The translations under genes and the position numbers were made by a program. The notes under the pieces were generated by a model. The model worked only from the letters and a program-made list of their open reading frames with translations. It made no database searches and had not been told where the DNA came from. From NCBI GenBank assembly GCA_030248215.1, contig JASANG010000274.1, positions 1-64,000 on the forward strand: a DNA stretch of 64,000 nt, read 5' to 3'. Positions 24,842 to 36,655 of the stretch are shown here, in pieces (the first letter of the stretch is position 1; each line of letters begins with the position of its first letter). Origin of the DNA: Enoplolaimus lenunculus. Lineage: Eukaryota > Nematoda > Enoplea > Enoplida > Thoracostomopsidae.

Positions 24842-25109
24842 CCCTTTACCCGCATGACTGTCTTTTGTTTCATCTAACACCTAATTTGATACGATAATTG
24901 GAACCATCAATTTCTCAGCTGGGGAGCGCTTTCCATTACCACTTAGCTATGAAGGCGTGACGCTGGAACCCGTATCGCCTAACACGTCTTAAAGAGATTT
25001 TGCACATGCACTGAGAATACGAGTATTTTCTGCTAGTGCACGGTGTAAAATTGCACGATCACAGTTTGTAATTAATTGTTCATAAAGTTCTACTGTATTG
25101 GCGAAAGGG
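24842..25109 (-). mobile_element. degenerate TTAA-type MITE, copy 3
   Basis: TTAA at 24838-24841 precedes CCCTTTACCCGCATG, and GCGAAAGGG is followed one base later by TTAA. The middle has ACCACTTAGCTATG and GTGACGCTGGAACC, matching the tRNA-like part of the 21877 and 54143 copies with many changes. Confidence 0.45.
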
Positions 25110-25674
25110 TTTAATCAATTATAGCATCTGCAACCAGTTGACGATTGGTTTTCAAATTGTATATATGGCGGCATTTTGACAAGAAAACAATACAGCACTG
25201 ATAAAGTCATTTTAATGTCTTGAAAATATCATCAAAATCTTCGCAGACTTTACGTGTTCTATTGCTAATAATTAGATGTTTTTGTCGGCTAACAACTAAA
25301 ACTAAGGACAGATGAGAATTTATTTAAGCTCCACAAACAGTATATGTGAAACTTCAGTTCGTCAGTTTAATTTGTCTCAAACATATTTTGTAATTCATCT
25401 GCGATCTTTTTCAAGCGAAGGGTGCAAGGCCCAGAATCTTGAGTAGGCGCGGATTACCATCTCCAGAGGTTATGTACGGCGCATACGCGTAATAATTGGA
25501 TACTAACTGAGAACTTTTTCATTAAAGATACTAAATGAGAATTCTTCCATTAATAACACTGAGCAGTGTTATTTCAAGTGCATATATTGTAAGGAATTTC
25601 TCGTGATATATTAGTTTATGATACCAGGATTAACGAGCATAAAATGTTTAATCTGTATATATTTCTTAGTCACA

Positions 25675-28600
25675 TTAAACATAATCTTGAACAGTTAGTA
25701 TAACAGATCTTTCGGCGGTAGAACCATCCGGTGATTTCACTTGACATGTATAACGCCCTTGATCTTCGACAGTCACAGACGAAATTCGTAACGACAATGT
25801 TTTGCTAAAAAAAATTTAATCTAAAATTACGCAAACAACATTAGCAAGTCTTAAACGATTTGAATAGTGTTTATTTTATTTTAAACGAATTGAGTTTTGT
25901 GTATTTTCTTAGGAAAACGGGCTGGGTTCCATCTGTCTGATTACTGTAAAAATCCAGCGTGTAAAAACGAGCACTAAAAACCGTAACCGATAGTGATCAA
26001 AATAACGGAAACGGAAAACGGATATTGGAGTACAAAGTTTCAAATACGTTGTATTTTTCTGGCAACACAATTGAGGCGTGCAAATATTCAGGGGACTTTG
26101 TAAAATTTTAAAGAAAAATAGCGGATGCATCGATTTTTTACGATTTAACAGGAATTTCGTTAATTTTTATTTCATTTCGAACAACTGCAGCATCTATGCA
26201 TGCTTTACACCTAATTTGGAGCGTAAAAATAACAGAATTTCTGTTATTTTTATAACAGAAACGGACACCGATTTTTACCTGAAACGGACATCCCGTTATA
26301 CCCTGGTTCCATCAAGTCTGGTTACTGCAAACATAACAAAGTTATTCTGAGATTCGAATTATTGTTCATTCGTTCTGATTATGTGTTGCTATTATGCCTG
26401 CATCAGATATATTGTGTTTCAAACTCTTGTGAAAGTTGAATTTTTAGCAGAAGTTGTTCCAGTTTTCGAACTTTACATTTAAACTTTATTTACGTGTCTC
26501 CGTTTGGCAGCAGAGCTCACCAGAACTGATGCAACAAAACCTTGTAACCAGATTCGGATTGGCACGAGTTATTTCACGCGTCGTTAACGTTATAACCGGG
26601 GTAACTGAGTAACATTCTGTGTGTTGGAATCCCTATTTTGAATTAAAAGATTCAGTTGTTGCCTGCTAGTATAAGTTACTAGTTTGTATATCAAATATAA
26701 AATGCAGGTTCCTAAATATAACCGTTTGACCTGTTGAATATCGTACACTAGAATATACAAAAAGTTAAATTTTGTAATTGAATACTCTATGCAACTTCAT
26801 ATTTGTTTTAGAAACAAGTAAAGATAATACACAGTTTTACATAACATCATGAGATACTTATGTAATTTTATAATATCTGATCCTGATCACATAAATGTGT
26901 CACGTGAACTGCTGTCTCTTGTGCAAATTGAACGCCTGAGAGCGGTGGTGTGTGATACATTATACATTTCATATTTGTCAATTCACCCGATTTTAGAGAG
27001 CAAAATTTAAGAGTTGAACACGACTGCTCTGATTATAATGTGCATGTGGCATTATCTGTTTTAAAAAATTCTGTTAATCTCCGAACAAACACATACTCTT
27101 GTTGAGACTCAACATTAATCCGATCATTGAGCGTGATTGGTTCATCGTTCTTGAACCAATTTGTTTCAAAATTAATGTTTGAGTTGCCTTCGGTTGGTAT
27201 CCCACATTTTAGCAAAACCGGAATCCCTGTATGCGTAGTCGCAGTTAGAGGAGATGCTTCTGATATTTGTTCGTCTAAAACAATTAAAATTCAACTGTAT
27301 ATTGTGTCTACATTACCAAAAACAAGAATTTAAAATATGATATATACGAAAACAACCAGTTGAATAGTTAAAAGAGAACAGTTACAGGGTATATTTCGAT
27401 ATCCGTTTCTAGCCCCGTCAAAAACCGTCAATATACTAGCCCAGTTACATGCAGAGTGGGATGTGGGTAAGAATTTTCTTAACCGACCCACGCTTTACTC
27501 AGGTAAATAAAACTTTATACCCGCGAGTTTACCCACGCTAAAAAGAGCTACACACGACCCACCTTTTAACCGCGACTGAAGTGTAACCGATATTATAAAG
27601 ATAGCTGGTGATTTGCAGTTTAATGAAGTGTTGCGTTAAAGCTCCAATAAATGTTACACTTGAAACCTTACTTGAAACAACAAAATTTTAAACTCAAGTA
27701 AATAAATCACAGAACTTTTGCTTTTTCAACGCTCACTAACTGCAAAGAAGGCATAGATTAGTAGACATGGTTTAGAGTTTTAGGATTGCTAGTAGACTGG
27801 GCGAGTTCATCCAATTCCAGAAGTTGTAACTCTGTAACTTAAGGCTGAATGAATAACCAGAACAGGCATAAATCATACAAATCAGAACATCAAACAAGAA
27901 CGAGAACAAGCAGCCTCTAAAAGCAGCAATGGAGACGAGGTAAACAAATAAGATCAACGTCCTGAAAATACTACATTCTTCTTTCCTTAATCTATTGAGT
28001 TTGTAGCAACAATAGACAATTAATGTGGCCCATCGAGTCTCGCAATATATATACGTCAAAAATTTCCACGAAGTATAGATACGTAAACAGAGTGTTATCA
28101 GTGGGTTGCCGTCAAATGACTTAAACATTTCTCATTAGCCTGTCCGCTGCCAAAAATGCAGCTTCGATAGCTAATCAGAAATCTGTTTATCGTCTTGTAG
28201 TAACGTTTAACTACTCGCTTTTTCAAAAGTTCTTACAGAACCTAAGTTGTTCCAAACCGCTTAAAATGTTAAATTTATCGCGTAACCCTTCCGCAACAAT
28301 CCGCTAAAATTTTATGGAGACAGTATAACCTGAAATTGTACAAGCTACAAATTTTAGTAACATGTGACTGCAAAAAGTTACCAGAGTAGAATTAGAATTA
28401 ATTAATGTTTCCTACAGATATTATCACTAAAGTTCTGTAATTAGTTATTGGCTAAAACTTTGATTGCTTCACATTTTCTATTCAGAATTTGAATATAACC
28501 ACATACTGGGGCTCCTGTTTAAAATGCAAATCATTTTTCGTGTGTCCTATTTCTGTAAAAACACTTTACTTAAAACACTTTGGTTATATTTTATTAACTT

Positions 28601-31600
28601 TTTTAAGTATAAGTGTACTAAATATTAAGTAAATCTTTGCTTAAATAATGTTAATAAGTAAAACTACTGATGTCATTTCCTAATTAATTAAGTAAATGTA
28701 TATAAAGCTAACAATTTTGTATTTGCTTACAATTAAGTAAAACTTTGCCAAGCACCATAGTAAATAAAACTGTCACTGAAATGGGCAAGTTTTACTGAAT
28801 TTTAAGTATATTTTAAGTGAGTACTTGTTACGTTTTTGCATATGGCTATAAATTCTTTAATTTAAAAATAAGATATGCAAAAACAATATCATTCAAGAAT
28901 AAGACATAAATTGTTGACAAACATTCATTGAGTAAAGTACCGAAATGGATAGTGACAAAAAAACGCCAAATGTCGAGAAATGACAGCTTTTGTAGTTCTT
29001 ATAATTAGGAATCCATATGAGCTTCCCTCAATAACTAAGACGGTGAGACTTCACGGAAGAGTCGTAACTAGTAGCCTCTAGCACCTAAGTCAACTGTCTT
29101 GTCCATTAGACTTCGGCCATCCGACCAGGACAAAATTTTGTGTACAATGTACTGTGGATTTGTGTTTTCCATATAAACAAAGTACAAACGTGTATTATGC
29201 ATATATACTTAAAAATATGCAAATCTCCTTGATGGTAAACACAGCAAGATGAAAAATAGGTTTTTTAAAATCAGGGGGAACAAATAGGGCTTATTTAAGG
29301 GGGTCACTTATGAATTAACCCTCGAAAATTTTCAGTTCTTTCCCATGTTGTTGAAAACAGAATTTTAGCAACTTTCATTTACCTTAGAAAACCAAAATTT
29401 CATTAAGTAATTGGAATTATTGTCTTTTCCTTTTGCAAATTTGGTAAAATTTGCACCCCGAAACATCAACTGCTTTTAATAGAGACAGCCTCCAGGCCGT
29501 CTCAAAAATTATATTAAGAATTAAGAAACCAGTTTTTCTCATATCAACATGTATATTCTTCTGGTTTTAATACAGATATTAAAAAGTAATTTTCCTCTTC
29601 AGAAGAAAACCGGTTTTGTCCTGGGACTTGAATCCTGAAACCGCTCACACTGACTAGCTTAGTTAATAGAGATATATGTTTTGCACCTGACCTCTTAAAG
29701 ATTTGGCGCGCGTAAAAACTGTCAATTTTTTACCCACGTGACACAAATCTTTACCCACAGGTGTACCTGCGGCTGAATTTTAAACCGATCCGAGAGTACT
29801 CACGGGTAAGGTCTAGTCTGATTTCAACTATATGAATAAAAATGAATTATTTACTAGTATATTCTATAACGAATATAAAAACGGAAATAGACTCCGATTT
29901 TGAGCAGAAACGGAAACAGAAGCAAACGCGCATCAATTTGTTGTAAAATACTAGTGTAAATTTCGAAGAGTTGATAAATCGACTCAGAGAGTGAATTAGT
30001 TGTTTCTGCTTAAATTCTCTGAGTGCTCTGAGCCGATTTAATTCCGAGCGAGCTGATTAACTTACAGAAATGAAATGCACTTGGTGCAGATTTATTCTCG
30101 CTGTTAAACAGATTTGAAATTTGTCAAATTTTAACCACACTAATTCTATTAACTTGAAGTTTCGGTTGGTGTGCTCTCAACAACCTTTACCGTCCTGTGT
30201 GGTACGTAGTAGTGTAGCAAAGATTTTATTTTGGGAGGTAATAAGATACATATAAAACGTTTGCAGTGAACAGACGTAGCAAGCGAAATGAAATTTTTTA
30301 TACCTCTAAGATAACATGTAATTCTAAAACAAGTTGAACGAAAATGATTTTACATTAGTCAAATACCAATAAAGAAATAGCCAATGCCTCTTCCACAATA
30401 TCGTGCGTAGATGATGTGGAATATTTCATAGAACGTAGACAATTGCCATCTACCCTTCAACAAACGGTAGCTAGTGCTCCTATTTTTTTAATTTTTGTTA
30501 AATTTTACATTTGAAAACCCTGCTACTATTTTTCATAGATTTGGGTTGACGACTTTTTGAGACTTTTAAAACTTCAGTTGTCCTTCATTCTAGTTAGCAT
30601 GTAACAGTAACCGTCTATTCTTGTATGGTATTAATTAGACCAACTGTCAATAGCTTTCCTATTACACACAGTGACTCTTGCACGGATGGTTTGCTATGAT
30701 AATCAGTATTTTATTAGTTATCTCCAATCCCAAGTAGGATCAAAAGATGCCAAGTTCATAACTGTAAACTATAATAATTTGACGAAGTAGGTTAGAATAA
30801 ACTGTACGGTCGGGGGATAGTTGATAATTTATCTATCAGCCTACAAAACGCCCTGGGCTTTTCACAAAATAGCATTGAGGGGTCAGTCCAAGAAGAAAGG
30901 ACAGTAGATTTATGGATTTATGGTATTATAACAAATTTTCTTTTTTCAGTCCGATTTTATTGGAGACCAAGTAATAGAAGACAATTGCAAAAAAATTGCT
31001 GACATTAATTCCAAATACAGGTATTTCTGAACCATACCTTTATGTACCTAAAATTATCAAAATTTTGGATTGTAAGCTTCTTTATTTAAACAAATTATGG
31101 CTAGAACTTTTAGACTCTTCTGGAAAACAAGTACAGTATGGTAATTGCAATATTTCGCTAGAACTAAAATGTGAGAAAAAAAGATTTTCAAGACACTGTG
31201 TTTCATGTTGTAGTTTCTGGAAAATATTACAGAATTTTAAGCTATGCATAGGTGCATGCGGATGGAAGTGGGCGCCATGGTGAGCATTCATCGTAAAAAT
31301 TAAAGTGGCATGGTCCATTATTGATCTAGCGGTCTATATTAGAAGCAATGTTACACAACTGTTGAATGGTCGCTTAAAACATTTGTAGAATGTCGTTAGA
31401 AAAATTATCTCAATCATATCATTAAAATTTATGCTTTCTGATAGTGTTCCGCAGAGTTTTAATTGACGATACATCAGTTGACCAGCATAACTTTTAAGAT
31501 AGCTAGCTAGGTCATCGGTGGACCATGCCGCCTAATGAAAATTTTGAAAAAAGTAAAGGTGTAATGTGGGATGGGTTGGGCACCTTTCTGCATAACATGC

Positions 31601-32238
31601 AGAAGTTACTGTTGTATGAAAACAAACTATTCAGTAGCATGTGGGATGGGGAGGGCACCAAAACCTACGCATTTTGAGAAACTAAGCTTAGGTTAGAATA
31701 GCTTGAGCAAGGTCTAAGGAAGCTTAGAAAAGTATAGGAAGCTTAGAAAAGTATAGGAAGCAAGGTTGGTACACATGCTACCTCCCATCCCACAATTCTG
31801 AAAACGCTGGCAAATGGCAACAGTGGACGAGCTATATTTTACCAAAAGAAGTGACGAATGCGATTCAAACGTTTGACGAATTTGATCGTGTAGTGTGGAA
31901 GCAAGAACATTAATCGATGTCCAAAGATCTACTCAATCATGTGAGATGACCGGTGTGGGTAATTTTTCATTCAGTACTTGTTTTCCTACGAACTATCTAT
32001 CCCTAATCGTCGCTATTACAACTATTACTCGCCAAGAAAAAACCCTAGGGACAGTTACATACGCCTGTCCATAGCGGGGGAGTATAACTACGTATGTATA
32101 ATATATGATCATTGAGCTGTACTTTTCGAAATTCATACCTGTTGAATTCATACAGTGCACGACTGCCCAACTCCAAGATAGGATGCAAAATGCAAATAAT
32201 GTGGACAAGAGATAGGTAATATATTCCGTTGAAGTCAT
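25675..32238 (-). CDS. secreted single-Ig protein, paralog of the neuregulin-like N-terminus
   Basis: Three minus-strand exons: 32238-32139 (signal peptide MTSTEYITYLLSTLFAFCIL), 27274-27097 and 25804-25675. Intron phases (1, then 2) and the position of the intron inside the Ig domain are the same as in the neighbouring neuregulin-like gene. Shared residues include LTATT, W.KN, NDRI and DQGRYTC, so the two modules are tandem duplicates. The third exon reads ..SVILTVQDYV and stops; the donor that the paralog uses at the matching point is absent. The result would be about 135 residues: signal peptide plus one complete Ig domain. It could be a secreted Ig protein or an alternative 5' cassette or decaying copy. 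No EGF or membrane segment lies between it and the neighbour's signal-peptide exon. Confidence 0.6.
25970..26305. mobile_element. hAT-like MITE, ACGGAAACGGA family
   Basis: The right end ..CGTTATACCCTG matches the family end CAGGGTGTAAC in reverse. AACGGAAACGGA and TGCAAATATTC blocks align with 21090-21450 and 38476-38766. GGTTCCATC occurs on both sides (25923 and 26304). It lies just beyond the last Ig exon. Confidence 0.55.
27450..27600. repeat. TACCCGC-type dispersed repeat fragment
   Basis: GGGTAAG, TACCCGCG and TTTACCCACG motifs as in 6116-6240 and 14430-14827. It lies upstream of the first Ig exon of the single-Ig gene. Confidence 0.4.
29060..29126 (-). repeat. tRNA-like segment, probably SINE-derived
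   Basis: In reverse the sequence reads GTCGGATGGCCGAAGTCTAATGGACAAGAC.. in two parts: an A-box-like TGGCCGAAGTCTAATGG, then a weak B-box-like TAGTTACGACTC. No convincing cloverleaf, so not called as a tRNA gene. Confidence 0.35.
29482..29503. repeat. hairpin repeat GAGACAGCCT/AGGCCGTCTC
   Basis: A 22 bp near-perfect inverted repeat. A perfect version, in reverse orientation and with similar flanks (TTTTAA before, AAAAATATAT after), occurs at 58844-58865. Confidence 0.7.
29623..29690 (-). repeat. tRNA-like segment with B box, probably SINE-derived
   Basis: In reverse, CTAGTCAGTGTGAGCGG is followed by GGATTCAAGTCCC, close to a Pol III B box. It ends CAGGACAAAAC, similar to the sequence beside the 29060 segment. 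Confidence 0.35.
31562..31796. mobile_element. candidate MITE with GTGGGATGGG ends
   Basis: The left AATGTGGGATGGG and the right, in reverse, AATTGTGGGATGGG are inverted. A second internal GTGGGATGGGG occurs at 31641. It includes a 20 bp tandem duplication (AGCTTAGAAAAGTATAGGA) at 31720-31759. Confidence 0.45.
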
Positions 32239-32998
32239 GTTAGCGATAGGAATCAGAATGAATTATACTCCTCAAATCGTAAAATAAACATTCAGTTAGG
32301 TACGTGCGTATATTTGAAGTAGAAAACTCGGTATTTCGTTGATGACTTGAAGGCAGCTTGCATCAGGCGTGCAAACCACAACTTTTGATAAAACTCATGG
32401 ACGAAGTGAACAAAAAGCCAAAAGCAATTTTAGTAAGCGGAAGTAAATTTATAGCTTCGTTTTTGTCCGATTGAGAAATTCACTCAATGGCGTGGGTGCT
32501 TAACTGAAAATTGCGCCTGATACAAAATCATTGCTAGCAACGATAAATTTGATGTCTATGGGTTTCGCGCTTGTTGATTACTAATTGCACCGCGGTGTTA
32601 GTTTCGAGCGACTTTAGGAATCAAGCTACAAATATAACGCTCTTTTACGCGCTTCTCGTGTTTCAGTCAACATTGCTCAAAACGTTTTTCTTGAAATGTT
32701 TAAATGCTACAACGAATCGCTTGTGTTGCAAAACGCTATTAATGTTAAAGCACAATTTCCTCTTCGATAAACTCTTTTTTCAAAACACGCAACGCATTTT
32801 ATATTTTTCACACAAAGCCGAAGTCTATACGTTCGATAGGGTTTTAACGGCAGCGACAACAGACTGTAAGTTTGGCACTTGTTTGAAACATAGGATCGTG
32901 AACTCAAATGGTTATAAAACTCATTCACTAATTAGCTTTTTAAATGGGAAATTTACTGCATGTATAGCAAACCAGAAGTCTGCAAATTTTTACTGGAC

Positions 32999-33560
32999 CA
33001 CATGTTGAGGTTTTTTCCGTTATTCCCTAGCCCGCGTTTGGCTAGAAATGGTTCGATTTTAAGTTTTTTTGCATATTTTAGCTTCTGATGACCTCCCCTG
33101 ATCATTTCACGCCTAAATTTGAAATTTTTAAAAATTCGATTTTTAAGGTTCCGAGGTCCCTCCTTTGGGACCCAAAAAATTGTCAAAAAGTTTGAATAAT
33201 AGTATACCATTCGATACAGCTTGCGTAGCTGCGTCCAATGGTGTTAAATTTTTTGTAATGAGACGATTGGTAAACGAGTTTTATTGTCAAACTGATTTGG
33301 CGTGCTGCCATCGATTTGGGTTGGCGCCAAATCAGTCATTGGACCATAATAATTTGTCAAACTTTTCGACAATAAATTTTTTGGGTCCAAAGAGGGAAGC
33401 TTGAGAATTTAAAAAAATCAAATTTTTGAAAACTTCAAATTTAGGCGTGGAACCATTCGGGGAGATCATGAGAAGCTCAAATATGCAAAAAATTCCAAAA
33501 TCGATCCATTTTTGGCCAAACGCGGACTCAGGGAATAATGGAAAAGTCCCAAATGTTGAA
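32999..33560. mobile_element. foldback MITE, about 200 bp arms
   Basis: The left arm (32999-33200) and right arm (33350-33560) are reverse complements with scattered differences. Landmarks in both arms are TTATTCCC, CCGCGTTTGGC, TTTTTTGCATATTT, CACGCCTAAATTTGAA and GGACCCAAAAAATT. The roughly 150 bp centre is unrelated. Open frames in it are by-products. Confidence 0.8.
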
Positions 33561-33724
33561 CGCTTGAGTTTTAGCCTTTCGAGCATTTTATGGACATTTG
33601 CGAACTGGTGATATGAGCTACACGCTGTTAAATGAGAAGTCGTCATATCACAACCATATCACGCGACGCGTTCATGTTTAACCCTCAACGGCCCGGCAAA
33701 ATTTTCACCTTAATCAGCCCAACG

Positions 33725-33740
33725 GTCTACATATGTAGAC
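33725..33740. repeat. sub-terminal palindrome of piggyBac, left end
   Basis: Perfect 16 bp palindrome GTCTACATATGTAGAC preceded by GCCCAACG. The same palindrome occurs at 35644-35659 and 35821-35836 followed by GTCGGG, forming inverted sub-terminal repeats likely bound by the transposase. Confidence 0.85.
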
Positions 33741-33875
33741 AACACAACTAGCGTTAGTTTTGGCTTATCTCAGGGTGCTCTCCTCCTTTAACTGGCTTGA
33801 GACAGTCAGAACTAGTGTTCTGGCGGAGTTCCACCCGCTCCCCGTCCAGCCTCCCACTGCGGGCGCGTTGTCCAG

Positions 33876-35582
33876 TTAAGCACAGTCGTTGCACGTTATG
33901 GTGCGATTCATGTGGTCCTTGCACACTCGTTTTCCACATGACGAACAGCTCAATCTCGTAGATTTGCGACAACTTGTGACCTGACATTTGGTCGGTTTAC
34001 CAGATGTAGAAGGTTCGTTTCGCTTTTGAGGCAGCCCGTAAGCCATAAATGAATCCTTTGATTTTGCGTAAATTTTTTCACTACTGTAACGTTTGGTCAT
34101 ATTGTCTTGCGCTAGTTGTTCAGCTACTTTTTTCATGAAAACATTGCGTGACTTTTGATATCCGTTCAGTTTCATGACAATGAATGCGTTGTGCAACGCA
34201 ATATCAATCATATTGAAAAAGCAGACTAGAGGATAACGATTCGTTTTGCGTTTGCAGGTAAAATCATCAATGCAAGAGTCCATTACATCAACCCCGCCTT
34301 TTCCCAAATTATAATCCAAGATAACTGCTGGTTTTTTGTCCTCTCTGCTGGTGCAAACTTCGTTTTTCACATGAACTGAACTTAGTAATAGCACATTTTT
34401 ATTTTTCTTTGGACAATAAGACGCCAACATTATGCGGTTATTGTGGTCCCATTAAAATCGGGTGCTATAGACCTCTTGTTCTTTTGTTGACTTTAGCACC
34501 GGAGGTACGCTGCGGCGATTTGCCATTATTGTGCCTGTGCACGTTAGCCCACTTTGTAATAGGTCCACAGCCAATTCATGGGATGTGAAATAGCGGTCCA
34601 TGAAAATGTTTCGCTGAGTGTTACAGTATGGTTGAATAAGATCCATTACGATGCGTTTAGCAAGCCCTACGGCCCGTTCGCCTTCACGCCCTGTATAAAT
34701 ATTTCCTTTTAGGGCATATCCATTCCGAGCATCGCAAAGCCAGAATATTTTTACGCCGTACTTAGCAGGTTTCGCCGGCATGTACGCTCGCCCCGGTGCA
34801 TATCCCCTATAGCCGTAGAGCTGTTCATCTACTGTAAGTGATTCGGACGGTATATAATGAAGACGTAAGTTGGACTGAAATAGGTCCCAAACATCTCGTA
34901 TAGCAGCCATTTTGTCACTTTTTTGACGCTCCCGGCGAGTCAGTTTGTTGTCGAATGTTACATTTTCCAGCAACTGTTTCATTCTGTTTTTTGACAGCGC
35001 GCAGCGGTAAAAGGGCCTGCTGTCGTTTTTGGTGAATAGTGAAGCCACTGGAGACATGTTATCGCGATCTGCACCAGCTCTGCTTACCACCCCAAGCCAA
35101 GATTTCAGCTCGCACATTGGTAGCGTTGAAAAATTGCGCGCCCGCAGTCGCCTACTAGTGAGTCGCTGAATTGTATGTAAAATGGGCTCGTTTATATAAA
35201 GATAAAATGCTTGTGACTCTGTTGTAGGGTTTACTGCAGTGCCTTCGCGAAAGCGAATTATATTTCTAGCTAACACACGGACAGGCGGTGTTGTAGAATG
35301 CCACTCAACACCCGTCGCTGACAAAAACACATTACTTCCACTAGAAGTCTCGTCCATATCGCTCAACTCACTACTAGATGCGTCCGATTGTTTTTGTAAT
35401 TCACCATCACTATCTTGCTCATAAATAGCAGCCTCTTCACTACTGCATTGACCTAACTCAACTGATTCTGAGTCGTCATTTGAACTATTGTCGTCCGGTT
35501 TGTCATCTTCTGTCTCTGAATCACTTGGTTCTAATACACGTCGTACGACCTCAGTCAAAGATAATTTATGCAAACCTGACAT
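33876..35582 (-). pseudogene. piggyBac transposase, one in-frame stop
   Basis: The frame runs from ATG at 35582 to the stop at 33876, about 568 codons, normal for the family, with one TAA at 34452-34454 between ..EVYSTRF and WDHNNRIM. The N-terminus is acidic (SETEDDKPDD..). The catalytic DDD residues are visible: D in TVDEQLYGYRG, D in IFMDRYFTS, and D in LGKGGVDVMD. The C-terminal cysteine-rich domain has the CxxC pattern CRKSTRLSCSSCGKRVC..H..C..C. The transposase cuts and pastes at TTAA. The copy is inactive as read unless the stop is an error or is read through. The frame stays open upstream of 35582 as far as a TTG at 35615, but the ATG is preferred. Confidence 0.9.
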
Positions 35583-35643
35583 TTCCCTGACTTTAAACGT
35601 TCCAATTCTTGTCAAAACTCAAACTATGATCAAATCAACATCT

Positions 35644-35659
35644 GTCTACATATGTAGAC
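35644..35659. repeat. sub-terminal palindrome of piggyBac, inner right copy
   Basis: GTCTACATATGTAGAC followed by GGTCGGGTTA, about 195 bp inside the right end, upstream of the transposase start. Confidence 0.85.
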
Positions 35660-35820
35660 GGTCGGGTTATATAGGTATATCACTCACTGTACAGCAAACT
35701 TTTGTTCCCACAATGCTATAAGTTTTTTATACTACTATAACAGAATAATTATCGATGGAAATTAAACAATAGATTCTTAACTATAGCACCTGCCGAACAA
35801 TCAATTGTCGAACTGGTTAT

Positions 35821-35836
35821 GTCTACATATGTAGAC
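35821..35836. repeat. sub-terminal palindrome of piggyBac, outer right copy
   Basis: GTCTACATATGTAGAC followed by TGTCGGGCC, running into the right terminal inverted repeat. Confidence 0.85.
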
Positions 35837-35857
35837 TGTCGGGCCATTGAGGGTTAA

Positions 35858-36655
35858 AACTTTAGTAATCCATTTGTGGTTTTGGAATTTTAAAACACAT
35901 TTCTCATTAGACAATAAGAACCAAATATGCTGGGTACCATCGAAGAGACACAAAGTAAATGAAAACAAAACAGTCGCTTTGCTGAAGATGATTGTTGATG
36001 TTTTTATGCACCAACGTTTACGTGGTTTATTGCAAAAAACTTCAAGAAATTTATTTAAATACTATACCAGAACATCGTAAACAAAACTAGTAAGAGCATA
36101 CACACGTATCTGTCCCATTTGTTGTTTTCGTTAACCCTTCCGCGTGAACAGTTAAAAATAAGCAAAAACGGTGTTGTTTTGTGTATAATGCATCGTTCCG
36201 CTACTTCAGACAAAAAATTTCACGAAATTTGCGATTATTTTCACCCCACGTAATAAGATGTAGTTGAATTTAGTATAGTAATATCAGATATTTGTCTGCA
36301 AACATTAAAAAATGATTAATAAAATTGTACCAATAACGAAGACAAAACACGAAGGATTGCATGCTTTAGTATGACTGAGTCATTGTAGTCATTATCTTCG
36401 AACGGAGTTGAACCGCAAATTGCGAAATACTTGTTTTAAAGACTACCGAAAAAGTATGTGTTACACCCTCGAGAAAAGTGGCCACCTGGACATGCGTATA
36501 CCAAACGCGTTCTTATGAGTAAATTGCAGTTCACTAATAAAACACTGTTGCTGACAACTCTGGTCGGGAAACTGAAACCTTCTTGAGCAGCCTCATACCA
36601 CGAAGAATTGCTAAGTGGGGGTTTCAGTCGACAGCCCCTTATCCTGTTTAAGGTC
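35858..36655. other. no feature seen
   Basis: AT-rich DNA between the piggyBac element and a minisatellite-bearing repeat. The TTAACCCTTCC at 36132 resembles a TTAA-type MITE end, but no partner end was found. Confidence 0.4.

Larger units (their letters stand above)
27601..31560. other. no exon seen; large intron of the single-Ig gene
   Basis: AT-rich sequence between the Ig exon at 27274 and the signal-peptide exon at 32139. It holds two tRNA-like segments, a hairpin repeat at 29482-29503 and another TACCC-type repeat at 29700-29815. No other coding signal is supported. Confidence 0.45.
33682..35853 (-). mobile_element. piggyBac DNA transposon, nearly complete
   Basis: A 2172 bp element flanked by TTAA at 33678-33681 and 35854-35857. 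Terminal inverted repeats CCCTCAACGGCCCG and (reverse) CCCTCAATGGCCCG differ at one of 14 positions. Sub-terminal palindromes GTCTACATATGTAGAC lie at both ends. It encodes a piggyBac transposase with a single in-frame stop, so it is young. Confidence 0.95.

Noticed and set aside
33332-33646. Open frames in the 33 kb foldback
   Set aside because: They fall in inverted-repeat arms and read on both strands without domain similarity.
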